From: Paraburkholderia sp.
GTDB taxonomy: Bacteria > Pseudomonadota > Gammaproteobacteria > Burkholderiales > Burkholderiaceae
Assembly: GCF_004298475.1 (NCBI RefSeq)
Contig: NZ_SCRP01000007.1
Span: forward strand, 1 to 64,000
Length of the DNA: 64,000 nt
Reading direction: 5' to 3'
A model generated the notes under the pieces. The model did not search any database, was not told where the DNA came from, and saw only the letters and a list, made by a program, of their open reading frames with translations. The position numbers were made by a program, and so were the translations under genes. Of this stretch, positions 35,510 to 44,583 are shown in pieces (position 1 is the stretch's first letter; each line of letters starts with the position of its first letter).

Positions 35510-36379
35510 TTAGCCGGGCGTCGTGCCCGGCGCGGCGGAAGAGGTGGATGATCCGGCTGCGGCAGCGGGCGCCGTGGCCGGGCAGGGGATGAGGGCGGCG
35601 GGCTGCGCGCGGCTGGTGTGCTTTGCGCCGCCAGGCGCCGATTTCGATTGCGTCTGCGCTTGTGTCTGCGCTTGTGTCTGAGTCTGGGCCGCGAGCGCGC
35701 GCACGCCGCTCGCAATCGCCGTCGAGAGCGCCGCGACTGCGCGCCGATGCCCGGTGACGAGCGCGTCATAGCCGTCGCCGACCGGTTCGTTGAGCACGCT
35801 GCGGCAGGTCATGACCGTCTGCGTCGTGAGCGAGCGCACGCTCCATACGGCATCGACGAGCGCATGCGAGCCGGGCCACGATTCGAAGCGCTGCACGTTG
35901 ACGCTCACGCGGTAGACCGGCACGCCTTCGGGATGCGGCGAGCCGTAGACGTCAATGCTGTGGAGCTGCTGCGTGAGGTCGCCCGACAGCGCGCGGCGGA
36001 TCTCGTCGCCCGGCATCGACGCCCAGCGCCGCTGTTCGAGCACGAGGACCCGGGTCGCGTCGGTCTGCACGACGAACTGCGGTTTCGCGACTTGCGGCGG
36101 CACGTTGACCGGCGCGAGTTCGATCAGCCACGCGGGGTTGCCCGCGGTGACCGACGTTGCCGCCGGTGCGGCGTCGTCGCTCGGACTCAGCGTGTAGAAG
36201 TGGCTCGGCGGCGAGGCGCAACCGGCCAGCAATGCAGTTGCCGCCGCAGCGGCCAGCGCCGCCGCGCGGGCGGCGTGCGTGGCGATTGCGGCGACTGTGG
36301 CGACTTTGGTGACTGTGGCGATTCCGGCGCGGCGGCCGGTCCTGCCGGCGTGCCGTGGAGGGAGCCGGTCGAACGTCAT
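35510..36379 (-). CDS. pqiC: PqiC-like outer-membrane lipoprotein
   Basis: A 289-residue lipoprotein of the PqiC/YmbA group, the outer-membrane partner of the PqiB needle. The long Ala-rich signal ends in the lipobox LLAGC (Cys near residue 54), followed by ASPPSHFYTLSP, the PqiC start. The remainder has the LAPVNVPPQVAKPQFV and RRWASMPGDEI segments. Unusually, the C-terminal ~60 residues are low complexity (Gln-Thr-Gln-Ala repeats, then Pro/Ala/Ser), encoded by 12-bp repeats near 35650-35690. Its ATG overlaps the pqiB stop (ATGA). Confidence 0.88.
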   Translation of the reverse strand: MTFDRLPPRHAGRTGRRAGIATVTKVATVAAIATHAARAAALAAAAATALLAGCASPPSHFYTLSPSDDAAPAATSVTAGNPAWLIELAPVNVPPQVAKPQFVVQTDATRVLVLEQRRWASMPGDEIRRALSGDLTQQLHSIDVYGSPHPEGVPVYRVSVNVQRFESWPGSHALVDAVWSVRSLTTQTVMTCRSVLNEPVGDGYDALVTGHRRAVAALSTAIASGVRALAAQTQTQAQTQAQTQSKSAPGGAKHTSRAQPAALIPCPATAPAAAAGSSTSSAAPGTTPG

Positions 36380-38013
36380 GGCTGGTCTCCTGATTTGCCG
36401 CGCAGCAGCGATTCGGGATGGCGCTCCAGATAGTCCGAGAGCGAGTTGAGCGACTGCAGCGTGCGCGTCAGTTCCTGCATGGCCTGATGCACGTCGGACT
36501 GCAGCGGCGAATCCTGCTGCAGCGTCGCCTGGGCCGCGCTGAAGGTCTTCTGCGCTTCGCCCAATGTGCCGCGCAACTGCGGCAGCAGTTCGGTGTTCAC
36601 CTGGGCGAAGAGCTGGTTGGCGCTCTTGAGCGAATCGTTCAGGTTCGCCCCGATCTGGTCGAACGGGATCTTGTCGAGCTTCTTCACGATGTCGGCCACC
36701 TGGAGCTGCAGTTCTTCGAGCGAGTTCGGAATGGTCGGCAGTTCGAGCGGGTCGTGATCGAGATCGGTGTGCGACGGCGGGGCCTTCGGGAAGATGTCGA
36801 GCGCGACGTAGAGCTGGCCGGTGAGCAGGTTGCCGGTGCGCAACTGCCCGCGCAGTCCGCGTGCGACGAGGCGCTTCATCAGTTCGTGGGCCTGCGGCGT
36901 ATGCGGCGGCGGCGGCTGGCCGCGGCCGCGACGCGACAGACGCAGCGGATACAGATCCATCGCGACCGGCATCGTGAAGTTGTGCTCCTTCGCGTCGTAT
37001 TCGATGCCGATGTCGGTGACCTGGCCGAGCACGATGCCGCGGAAGTCTACCGGCGCGCCGACCGCGAGCCCGCGCAGCGACTGGTTGAAGTACATGACGA
37101 CGTGCAGCGGTGCGCCGTCGGGCTCGCGCATCGCCTCGACTTCGTCGGAGGCGAGCGTGAACACCGAACTGTCGGGCGCCTCCGGTCCCGCCGTTTGACC
37201 CGGCGGCGCCTGGAATGCGAGGCCGCCCACCACGACGGTCGCGAGCGACTGCGTGTTCACCTTGATACCGTTCGAATCGAGTTGCACGTTCACGCCGCTG
37301 GCGTGCCACCAGCGCGTGTTGGTGCCGACGTACTGGTCGTAGGGCGCGCTCACGAACACGTGCACCGTGACGCCGGTGCCGTCCCTGTCGAGCGAGTAGC
37401 CCGTCACCTGGCCCACCTGGATGCGCCGGTAGAAAATCGGCGTGCCGATGTCGAGCGAGCCGAGCGTTTCGCTGTGCAGCGTGTAGCGGTGGCCTTTCTG
37501 ATCGATCGTGACGGCGGGCGGCGCGTCGAGCCCGGTGAAGTCCGTGGCGGATTCGGTCGAGCGGCCCGCGTCGGCGCCGATGTAGGAGCCCGAAAGCAGC
37601 GTCGAGAGCCCCGACACGCCGCTCGCGCCGATGCGCGCGCGCACGACCCAGAAGCGGCTGTCCTTCACGGCGAACGCTTCGGCGTCCTTGGTCAGCTCGA
37701 CGGTGACGAGCACGTGCGAGAGGTTCGGCGAGAGCTTGATCGCGCGCACCGAGCCGATCTCGACGTCCTTGTACTTCACCTTGGTCTTGCCGGGTTCGAG
37801 GCCTTCGGCATTCGCGAAGCTGATCGTGATGGTCGGACCGCGCATGGCCACCGCCTTCACCACGAGCGCCACGCCGATCAGCGCCGCGACGAGCGGCACG
37901 ATCCAGACGAGCGAGGGCAGCCAGCGCTTCGGTCGGACGATTTCCGGCTCGGGCAGATCGGGCGGGAGCGGGCCGCCCCCGCTGGGTGGGGGCGGTCCTT
38001 TCGGGTCACTCAT
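36376..38013 (-). CDS. pqiB: Intermembrane transport protein PqiB (MCE/MlaD family)
   Basis: PqiB makes a hexameric, needle-like tube for lipids between inner and outer membranes. The 545-residue protein has one N-terminal membrane helix (WLPSLVWIVPLVAALIGVALVV) and three MCE repeats: around PTITISFANAEGLEPGKTKVKY, GHRYTLHSETLGSLDIGTPIFY and VMYFNQSLRGLAVGAPVDFRG. A C-terminal helical, coiled-coil-like region (residues ~430-540) follows. Overlap with genes on both sides (8 nt with the upstream PqiA-type gene, 4 nt with pqiC) shows tight translational coupling. Confidence 0.94.
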   Translation of the reverse strand: MSDPKGPPPPSGGGPLPPDLPEPEIVRPKRWLPSLVWIVPLVAALIGVALVVKAVAMRGPTITISFANAEGLEPGKTKVKYKDVEIGSVRAIKLSPNLSHVLVTVELTKDAEAFAVKDSRFWVVRARIGASGVSGLSTLLSGSYIGADAGRSTESATDFTGLDAPPAVTIDQKGHRYTLHSETLGSLDIGTPIFYRRIQVGQVTGYSLDRDGTGVTVHVFVSAPYDQYVGTNTRWWHASGVNVQLDSNGIKVNTQSLATVVVGGLAFQAPPGQTAGPEAPDSSVFTLASDEVEAMREPDGAPLHVVMYFNQSLRGLAVGAPVDFRGIVLGQVTDIGIEYDAKEHNFTMPVAMDLYPLRLSRRGRGQPPPPHTPQAHELMKRLVARGLRGQLRTGNLLTGQLYVALDIFPKAPPSHTDLDHDPLELPTIPNSLEELQLQVADIVKKLDKIPFDQIGANLNDSLKSANQLFAQVNTELLPQLRGTLGEAQKTFSAAQATLQQDSPLQSDVHQAMQELTRTLQSLNSLSDYLERHPESLLRGKSGDQP

Positions 38014-38680
38014 GAGGATGATCCTGTGTAGATGGCTCGGGTGTCTGCGTGCCTGTGTGTCTGTCTTCGTCGACGGGGTCCCAGATCAGGCGCGGATCGA
38101 ACTGCATCGACGCCATCATGGTCAGGACCACCACCGAGCCGAACGCAATCGCGCCCGGACGCGCCGTGATCACGGCCAGCGACTGAAACCGCACGAGCGC
38201 GACGGTCAGCGTCACGACGAAGACGTCGAGCATCGACCAGCGGCCGATGAACTCCACGAGCCGGAAGAGCTTCGCGCGCTCGACGGGCCGCCACTTCGAG
38301 CGGCGTCCGGCGGTGAGCGAGAGGAGCACGAGCACCGAGAGCTTGAGCATCGGCACGAGAATGCTCGCGATGAACACGATGATCGCGAGCGGCCATGAGC
38401 CCGAGGTCCAGAAGTAGACGACGCCGCTCATGATCGTGTCGTCTTCCTCGCCGACGAGCGTGGCCGTGTGCATGACCGGCAGCAGGTTGGCGGGAATGTA
38501 CAGCACCGCGGCGGCGATGAGGAGCGCCCACGTGCGCGTGAGGCTGTCCGGGTGGCGTTCGTGGAGCGTTGCGCCGCAGCGCGCGCAGGGTGACGGGGCG
38601 ACGCCGCGCGGGCGTGGCTGGACGCGCCCGCAGGAGCGGCACGAAACGAGACCAGCAACGGAAGCGGTCAGGTATTTCAT
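38006..38680 (-). CDS. Paraquat-inducible protein A, second half-gene
   Basis: A 224-residue PqiA-domain inner-membrane protein. An N-terminal zinc-ribbon-like pair is CRSCGRVQPR and CARCGATL. Four membrane helices follow (WALLIAAAVLYIPANLLPVM, WPLAIIVFIASILVPMLKLS, WSMLDVFVVTLTVALVRF, IAFGSVVVLTMMASMQF). The FDPRLIWD end is conserved. E. coli PqiA is a single 417-residue protein with two such modules; here each module is a separate gene. Overlaps pqiB by 8 nt. Confidence 0.9.
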   Translation of the reverse strand: MKYLTASVAGLVSCRSCGRVQPRPRGVAPSPCARCGATLHERHPDSLTRTWALLIAAAVLYIPANLLPVMHTATLVGEEDDTIMSGVVYFWTSGSWPLAIIVFIASILVPMLKLSVLVLLSLTAGRRSKWRPVERAKLFRLVEFIGRWSMLDVFVVTLTVALVRFQSLAVITARPGAIAFGSVVVLTMMASMQFDPRLIWDPVDEDRHTGTQTPEPSTQDHPHE

Positions 38681-38688
38681 GGGTCGCC

Positions 38689-39396
38689 TCAGTGCGGGGA
38701 CGCGCCCGTCGGGTTCGGACCGGGGTGCGGCGGCTTTGGTGCGGCGGGGCCGTGGATCTCGGGCGCGGCAGCGCGCTTTGCCTGCTCACGCGCGCGCAGG
38801 GTGTCGGCGATATCCCAGAGCGTGCGCGCGTCGAACGTGACGACCACGGTGAACATCAGCGTGAGCGCGCCGAATGCGAACAGCGACGTTTCCGGAATCA
38901 CGCGCGCGAGGCTCACCATCTTTACGATCGTGATCAGCACGCCGAGCATGAACACTTCGAGCATGCCCCAGGGCCGCACGAATTCGATGGCGCGCAGCAC
39001 GCGGTTAAAGCCCGGCGGCACGACGCCGCGCCGCACGGGCAGCAGCACGTAGAGCAGGGCGACGAGTTCGGTGAGCGGAAAGAGGATTGTGGCGCAGAAC
39101 ACCATCAGCGCGACGATCTGCATGTCCTCGCTCCACAGCACGAGGAGCGCGCCGAAGAGACTCGAGTCCGTCGTGATGCCGTTGGCGTCGAGTTCGATGA
39201 TAGGAAACGATTGGGCGATGATGAACGTGACGAGCGCGGCGAGCGTCATCGCGCAGATGCGGTCGAGCTGCGCGGAGCCGCTGCTATAGAGGGTCGCACC
39301 GCAGCGGGAGCAGCGCGCGGTCTGCCGGCCGAGCAGATGCGGCTTGCGATAGAGCGCGTCGCAGTCGTGACACGCGATCAGGTGTTCGTAGGCCAT
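38689..39396 (-). CDS. pqiA: Paraquat-inducible protein A, first half-gene
   Basis: A 235-residue PqiA-domain inner-membrane protein, first gene of the operon. It has CHDCDALYRKPHL and CSRCGATLYSS cysteine pairs, then four helices (CAMTLAALVTFIIAQSFPII, IVALMVFCATILFPLTELVA, WGMLEVFMLGVLITIVKM, SLFAFGALTLMFTVVVTF) and FDARTLWD. It ends 8 nt before the second PqiA half-gene. The four genes pqiA-pqiA'-pqiB-pqiC form the lipid-transport operon. No SoxR/SoxS-type site was recognised upstream. The 330-bp spacer to cybB (39397-39726) holds no gene I can support. Confidence 0.9.
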   Translation of the reverse strand: MAYEHLIACHDCDALYRKPHLLGRQTARCSRCGATLYSSGSAQLDRICAMTLAALVTFIIAQSFPIIELDANGITTDSSLFGALLVLWSEDMQIVALMVFCATILFPLTELVALLYVLLPVRRGVVPPGFNRVLRAIEFVRPWGMLEVFMLGVLITIVKMVSLARVIPETSLFAFGALTLMFTVVVTFDARTLWDIADTLRAREQAKRAAAPEIHGPAAPKPPHPGPNPTGASPH

Positions 39397-39726
39397 GCTC
39401 GCAGATGACGCAAATCGACGTGAACGGGACGAACGGCGCGGGTGCGCGCGAAACAGGTTCGGGGTTCGCCGCAGCTTCGTGCAATGTTACCAAACGCGGG
39501 CTGCGGCGTGCCGTGGCGCTCTCCGCCCGCGCACCGCCTGCAGGACGTGCTGCCGGGCGCTGCTGGAGCAGCACGACGGGCCAGGAGTGTGCCACGTTTA
39601 GGCGTTCGATGCTGGTGAGCCGCGCACGAGGTCCGCAACTTGCGAATGCGTGGAATGGTGCAGCCTGCTGTCGCGTTAAATGACAATAACCGATCAACAA
39701 GCTGGCTGGAACGGCTCACGATCCCT

Positions 39727-40293
39727 ATGTCGCACGATTTGGCCTCGTCCGAAGACTACACCCGCACCGCGATTGCGCTGCACTGGGTCATGGCGCTCCT
39801 CATGGCGGGGGCGTTCGCGCTCGGCTGGGTGATGACCGGCATTCCCGGGATCACGCCCAACAAACTCCGTTACTACGCGTGGCACAAGTGGATCGGCGTC
39901 ACCCTGTTCGGCCTTGCCGTGCTGCGCGTGGCCTGGCTCGCGGCGCACCGCGCCCCCGCGCTGCCGCCTGGCATGTCGCGCTGGCAGCGCGCGGCGGCGC
40001 AAGGGGCACACGTATTGCTGTATCTCCTGATGTTTGCCGTGCCGATTACCGGCTACCTTTTCAGTTGCGCGGCCAACGTACCCGTCGTCTATCTCGGGCT
40101 CGTGCGCCTGCCGATGCTGATCGGTCCCGACCCGGTGCTGAAGCCGATCCTGCGCCTCGTGCACGTCGCGCTGAACTACACGCTCGCCGCGCTCGTGGCG
40201 GTGCATGTGGCGGCGGCGCTCAAGCATCATTGGGTGGACCGCGACGGTTTGCTTGCGCGGATGATTCCTGTGCTCAGACGAGGGCGATCATGA
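39727..40293 (+). CDS. Cytochrome b561
   Basis: A 188-residue inner-membrane diheme cytochrome b561 of the bacterial CybB type. Four helices and heme-ligand histidines are visible: ALHWVMALLMAGAFALGW, WHKWIGVTLFGLAVLRVAWL, GAHVLLYLLMFAVPITGYLF and ALNYTLAALVAVHVAAALKHHW. It transfers electrons between the quinone pool and superoxide or other periplasmic acceptors in E. coli CybB. The ATG at 39727 was chosen by family start; no strong ribosome-binding site is visible. It overlaps the following yceI gene (ATGA), a common cybB-yceI pair. Confidence 0.9.
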   Translation: MSHDLASSEDYTRTAIALHWVMALLMAGAFALGWVMTGIPGITPNKLRYYAWHKWIGVTLFGLAVLRVAWLAAHRAPALPPGMSRWQRAAAQGAHVLLYLLMFAVPITGYLFSCAANVPVVYLGLVRLPMLIGPDPVLKPILRLVHVALNYTLAALVAVHVAAALKHHWVDRDGLLARMIPVLRRGRS

Positions 40294-40877
40294 ATGCGAG
40301 CTTCGGATGGACGAGACACCGTCCTGCGGCCGTGCTGGCGCTCGCGGCGGGCTGGGCTGCGGCGCTTGCGTGGGTGGGCGATGCGCAGGCGCAGATCGAT
40401 GCGGCGAAGAGTACGTTAGTCGCTGTCTCGCGGCAGATGAACGTGCCGGTGGAAGGTCGCTTCACGAAGTTCGACGCGCAGATCGCCTTCGATCCCGCGA
40501 AGCCGCAAGCGGGCACGGCGCGCATCACGGTGGATACCGGCAGCTACGATCTCGGCGACGCGAGCTACAACGATTCCATTCGCGGTCCTGAATGGTTCGA
40601 TGCGAAGACCTGGCCGCAGGCCACGTTCGTTTCGACTTCGGTTGCGCCGACCGGGCCAAACCAGTTTCGCGTGAACGGCAATCTCACGATCAAGGGGCAC
40701 GCCGAGGCCGTGGCCGTGCCGATTGTGCTTACGCAGCAAGGCACGACGCAGATGTTCGACGGCACGCTGCCCATCCATCGGCTCGCATTCAACGTCGGCA
40801 CTGGCGAGTGGAAAGACACGTCCACCGTCGCCGACGAAGTGGTGATCAAGTTTCACATCGTCGTCGCGCACAAATAG
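40290..40877 (+). CDS. YceI-family periplasmic protein
   Basis: A 195-residue lipocalin-like YceI protein that binds isoprenoid or similar lipids in the periplasm. A Sec signal peptide covers residues ~1-35 (AVLALAAGWAAALAWVGDAQA). The mature part shows VEGRFTKFDAQIAFDPAKP, DSIRGPEWFDAKTWPQATF (with the common D-x-x-LRxxxFFD variant) and NLTIKGHAEAVAVPIVL. It is translationally coupled to the cytochrome b561 gene, which points to a joint redox or quinone-related role. Confidence 0.9.
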   Translation: MNASFGWTRHRPAAVLALAAGWAAALAWVGDAQAQIDAAKSTLVAVSRQMNVPVEGRFTKFDAQIAFDPAKPQAGTARITVDTGSYDLGDASYNDSIRGPEWFDAKTWPQATFVSTSVAPTGPNQFRVNGNLTIKGHAEAVAVPIVLTQQGTTQMFDGTLPIHRLAFNVGTGEWKDTSTVADEVVIKFHIVVAHK

Positions 40878-40964
40878 CGCGACGACTTCGGCGCGGATCT
40901 CGGCAAGCCGCAGGGCTTCAGGATGGCGACCCGGCTGCATGTCCGGACCGAAGGCATCAGGCCG

Positions 40965-41006
40965 TAGCGCAAATGAAGTAGCGCAAACAAACTAGCGCAA
41001 ATGAAA
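40965..41006. repeat. 14-bp tandem repeat TAGCGCAAATGAAG-type, three copies
   Basis: Units TAGCGCAAATGAAG, TAGCGCAAACAAAC and TAGCGCAAATGAAA lie head to tail about 90 nt after the yceI stop (itself CAAATAGCGC, similar to the unit). On the plus strand each copy begins with TAG. The array touches the secF terminator. Confidence 0.85.
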
Positions 41007-41032
41007 AAGCCGGTTCGCGAGAACCGGCTTTT
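41005..41032. terminator. Terminator between yceI and secF
   Basis: AAAAGCCGGTTC and GAACCGGCTTTT make a perfect 12-bp stem with a GCGA loop and A/T tails on both sides. It lies between convergent yceI and secF and can end both transcripts. Confidence 0.85.
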
Positions 41033-41054
41033 GCGTTGATCGAACCGACGGGGC

Positions 41055-42005
41055 TTAAACCTGCGCGCCCGCGTTGGGATCGTTCGGATCGTACTTGTCC
41101 TTCTTTTCCTTGACGAGGTCTTCGCGCTTCACGCCGAGCCACATCGCGATGGCCGCCGCGACGAACACCGACGAGTAGATGCCGAAGAGAATGCCCACCG
41201 TCAGCGCAAGTGCGAAGTAGTGGAGCGTCGGGCCGCCGAAGAAGAACATCGAGAGCACCATCATCTGCGTACAGCCGTGGGTGATGATGGTTCGCGACAT
41301 CGTGCTCGTGATCGCGTGGTTGATGACCTCAGCAACGGTCATCTTGCGTTCGCGCCGGAAGGTTTCGCGAATCCGGTCGAAGATAACGACCGATTCGTTC
41401 ACCGAGTAGCCGAGCACCGCGAGCACGGCGGCAAGCACCGAGAGCGAGAACTCCCACTGGAAGAACGCGAAGAAGCCGAGAATGATCACGACGTCGTGCA
41501 GGTTCGCGATCACGCCGGCCACGGCGTACTTCCATTCGAAGCGGAACGACAGGTAGATGATGATGCCCGCCACCACGCACGCGAGCGCGAGCAGGCCGTC
41601 GGTGGCGAGTTCCTTGCCGACCTGCGGGCCGACGAACTCCACGCGCTGAAGCTGCACCTGCGAATCCGCGGACTTGAGCGCGCCCATGACCTGGTCGCTC
41701 TGCTGCGCGGACGTGAGCCCCTGCTTGAGCGGCAGGCGGATCAGCACGTCGCGCGAGGTGCCGAAGTTCTGCACCTGCGCGTCGCCATAGCCGAGCTTCG
41801 CGAGCGTGCCGCGCACGGGCTCGAGTTCGACCGCCTGCGGATACTGCACTTCGATGACCGTGCCGCCCGTGAACTCGATCGACAGATGCAGGCCGCGGTG
41901 GAACAGGAAGAACACCGCCGCGATGAACGTGATGAGCGAGATCGCGTTGAAGATCAACGCGTGCTTCATGAACGGGATGTCTTTGCGGATGCGGAAAAAT
42001 TCCAT
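41055..42005 (-). CDS. secF: Protein translocase subunit SecF
   Basis: SecF with SecD forms the proton-driven RND-type complex that pulls proteins out of SecYEG. The 316-residue protein has helix 1 (ALIFNAISLITFIAAVFFLF), the periplasmic domain with SIEFTGGTVIEVQYPQ, and helices 2-6 including GVIANLHDVVIILGFFAFFQW and VLGYSVNESVVIFDRIRE, the conserved motif of the proton pathway. The C-terminal tail is charged (VKREDLVKEKKDKYDPNDP). It follows secD by 15 nt. Confidence 0.97.
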   Translation of the reverse strand: MEFFRIRKDIPFMKHALIFNAISLITFIAAVFFLFHRGLHLSIEFTGGTVIEVQYPQAVELEPVRGTLAKLGYGDAQVQNFGTSRDVLIRLPLKQGLTSAQQSDQVMGALKSADSQVQLQRVEFVGPQVGKELATDGLLALACVVAGIIIYLSFRFEWKYAVAGVIANLHDVVIILGFFAFFQWEFSLSVLAAVLAVLGYSVNESVVIFDRIRETFRRERKMTVAEVINHAITSTMSRTIITHGCTQMMVLSMFFFGGPTLHYFALALTVGILFGIYSSVFVAAAIAMWLGVKREDLVKEKKDKYDPNDPNAGAQV

Positions 42006-42020
42006 GATCTTGACTCCGTA

Positions 42021-44084
42021 TCAGCGGGACGAGCCCGGGTTGCTCGGGCCGCTCGGCCCGTTTCTGCGGCGCACGACCGGCTTGGCGCGCGCCGTGCCGC
42101 TCGCCGTGCCCGCAGCCTTCGCGGACCTGGTGGCCTTGGCGGTCTCACGCGTTGCCGTGGCGATGGCGCGGCCCGTGTCGGTGTCCGCGTCGTCGTCGCT
42201 GGTCAGCATGGCAGCGCCTGCCATGTCCGGCTGCGGACGCCACACCTGGCCCACGGCCAGCGACTTGAGCTTCTTCTTGCCGCCGTACCAGAGGTTCACG
42301 AGCCCGCGCGAGAAGAACACGGCCGAGAACATCGACGTCAAAATGCCGATCACGTGCACGATCGCGAAGCCGCGCACCGGGCCCGAGCCGAACGCGAGCA
42401 GCGCGAGACCGGCGATGAGCGTGGTCACGTTCGAGTCGAGAATCGTCGCCCAGGCGTGCGCGTAGCCGTTGTGGATCGCGAGCTGCGGCGGCGCGCCGTG
42501 GCGCAGTTCTTCACGGACCCGCTCGTTGATGAGCACGTTCGAGTCGATCGCCATACCGAGCGCGAGCGCGATAGCGGCGATGCCGGGCAGCGTGAGCGTG
42601 GCCTGCAGCACCGAGAGCACCGCGACGAGCAGCAGCAGGTTCACCGAGAGGCCGATCACCGAGATCATGCCGAACAGCATGTAGTAGCCGATCATGAACA
42701 CGGAAATCGCGGCAAAGCCGTAGATCACCGAGTCGAAGCCCTTGCGGATGTTGTCGGCGCCGAGGCTCGGGCCGACCGTGCGTTCTTCGATGATTTCCAT
42801 CGGCGCCGCGAGCGAGCCGGCGCGCAGGAGCAGCGCGAGGTCGGCGGCGGCCTGCGGCGTGGGCTGGCCCGTGATCTGGAAGCGGTCGCCCAGTTCCGAC
42901 TGGATCGTCGCGACCGTCAGCACTTCGCCCTTGCCGCGCTCGAACAGCACCATCGCCATCGGCTTGCCGATGTTGTCGCGCGAGACGCTGCGCACGGAGC
43001 GCCCGCCCGCCGAGTCGAGACGGATGTTGACCGACGGACGCTGATGTTCGTCGAAGCCCGCCGACGCGTCGATGATGCGGTCGCCGGTGAAGATCACCTG
43101 CTTTCTGAGCAGCACGGGCGCCTGGTTGCCCTGCGTGAAGAGTTCGTCGCCCGGCGGAACCGGCGCATTCGGATCCGGGTGCAGGCCGAGCGGGTCGGCG
43201 AGGCGCGCTTCGAGCGTCGCCGTGCGGCCGATGATGTCCTTCGCCTTCGCGGTGTCCTGCACGCCCGGCAACTCGACCACGATGCGGTCGTTGCCTTGCT
43301 GCTGGATCACGGGCTCGGCCACGCCGAGTTCGTTCACGCGGTTATGCAGCGTCTGGATGTTCTGCTTGAGCGCGGCTTGCTGAACCGACTGTCTGACCGT
43401 GGGCGTGAACGTGCCGACGAGCTGCACGCCGCCTTCCGGCGCGGTTTGCGTGGCCCACTGGAGTTCGCTGACGCCGCTTGCGAGCACCTTGCGCGCGCCT
43501 TCGGCGACTGCCGGATCGGCGAAATTGATCACCACCGACTGGCCGACGCGGTTCACGCCGCCGTCGCGGATGTTCTTCTCGCGCAGCAGCGTGCGCGCAT
43601 CCGATGCGTCCGAATCGAGCTTCTTGCTGAGCGCGCCGTTCATGTCGACTTGCAGCAGGAAGTGCACGCCGCCGCGCAGATCGAGACCGAGGTACATCGG
43701 CAGCGCGCGCATGCCGGTCAGCCAGCGCGGCGAGGCGCTTTGCAGGTTCAGCGCGACGATGTACTGCGGATCGGTCGGGTCGGCATTCAGCGCCTTCGTG
43801 AGCACGTCCTTCAGGCGCAACTGCGTGTCGGTGTCGGCAACGCGCACGCGGATGTTCGCGTTCATCGCCGAGTTGTCGAACGTGACGTCGGCGGCGGCGA
43901 TGTTGTTCGCGGCGAGCGCGGCCTGCACCTGGGCGAGCGTGCCGCTGTCGAGCTTGACAGTGGCCTTGCCGCTCGACACCTGGACTGCGGGCGCTTCGCC
44001 GAAGAAATTGGGCAATGTGTACACGAGGCCGATGGCGAGCGCCACGACCATCACGACATATTTCCAGAGGGGATAACGGTTCAT
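42021..44084 (-). CDS. secD: Protein translocase subunit SecD
   Basis: SecD is the larger partner of SecF, with a large periplasmic region between helices 1 and 2. The 687-residue protein starts MNRYPLWKYVVMVVALAIGL (ATG at 44084; the TTG four codons upstream is less likely). It has GLDLRGGVHFLLQVD near residue 120, and the C-terminal membrane part with LPGIAAIALALGMAIDSNVL and NERVREELRHG. The end has an unusual Arg/Ala/Thr-rich tail (residues ~615-687). Genes run yajC-secD-secF. Confidence 0.97.
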   Translation of the reverse strand: MNRYPLWKYVVMVVALAIGLVYTLPNFFGEAPAVQVSSGKATVKLDSGTLAQVQAALAANNIAAADVTFDNSAMNANIRVRVADTDTQLRLKDVLTKALNADPTDPQYIVALNLQSASPRWLTGMRALPMYLGLDLRGGVHFLLQVDMNGALSKKLDSDASDARTLLREKNIRDGGVNRVGQSVVINFADPAVAEGARKVLASGVSELQWATQTAPEGGVQLVGTFTPTVRQSVQQAALKQNIQTLHNRVNELGVAEPVIQQQGNDRIVVELPGVQDTAKAKDIIGRTATLEARLADPLGLHPDPNAPVPPGDELFTQGNQAPVLLRKQVIFTGDRIIDASAGFDEHQRPSVNIRLDSAGGRSVRSVSRDNIGKPMAMVLFERGKGEVLTVATIQSELGDRFQITGQPTPQAAADLALLLRAGSLAAPMEIIEERTVGPSLGADNIRKGFDSVIYGFAAISVFMIGYYMLFGMISVIGLSVNLLLLVAVLSVLQATLTLPGIAAIALALGMAIDSNVLINERVREELRHGAPPQLAIHNGYAHAWATILDSNVTTLIAGLALLAFGSGPVRGFAIVHVIGILTSMFSAVFFSRGLVNLWYGGKKKLKSLAVGQVWRPQPDMAGAAMLTSDDDADTDTGRAIATATRETAKATRSAKAAGTASGTARAKPVVRRRNGPSGPSNPGSSR

Positions 44085-44253
44085 TGGTTGACCCAACGGG
44101 GGAGGGGAATTGCGTGCTCGAGTTGCGTGCTCGATGCGCGCGCGTCCGGCAGGGTCTGGGCTGGTGGATTTCAGCCGGGACAGTGCCGGACGCTTCAGGC
44201 TGCTCAGGCTGTTCGCGGGAACGCTGCGGCTTGCGGCGTTCGCGAGCGAGCGC

Positions 44254-44583
44254 TTACAGCGACTTGATCGTGCCCTTCGGCAGGATCGTCGAAACCGCCG
44301 ACTTCTGCACGGTGATTTCGGTGCCGTCCGCCACTTCGACGTCCACGTAGGCTTCGCCGACCTTGGTCACCTTGCCGACGATGCCGCCGCTCGTGACGAC
44401 TTCATCGCCCTTGGCCATGTTCGCGAGCATGTTGCGGTGTTCCTTCTGACGCTTCATCTGCGGACGGATCATGATGAAGTACAGCACCGCGAACATCAGG
44501 ATCAGCGGCAGGAAGCTCATCAGACTGGATTCCGCGCCACCCGCTGCGGAGCCTTGTGCGAAGGCATTGGAAATGAACGACAC
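44254..44583 (-). CDS. yajC: Preprotein translocase subunit YajC
   Basis: YajC is a small single-span partner of SecDF. The 109-residue protein begins with GTG at 44583 (SFISNAFAQGSAAGG), with GGAGAG upstream; the longer frame from 44616 lacks support. The membrane helix is SFLPLILMFAVLYFIMI, followed by the conserved RPQMKRQKEHRNM and GDEVVTSGGIVGKV. It lies 169 nt upstream of secD. The 329-bp spacer to tgt (44584-44912) contains no gene I can support. Confidence 0.94.
   Translation of the reverse strand: MSFISNAFAQGSAAGGAESSLMSFLPLILMFAVLYFIMIRPQMKRQKEHRNMLANMAKGDEVVTSGGIVGKVTKVGEAYVDVEVADGTEITVQKSAVSTILPKGTIKSL

Noticed and set aside
41220..44267. A plus-strand open frame of 1015 codons opposite secF-secD
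   Set aside because: Antisense shadow of well-identified sec genes, with typical Arg/Glu/His-biased composition and no recognisable motif.
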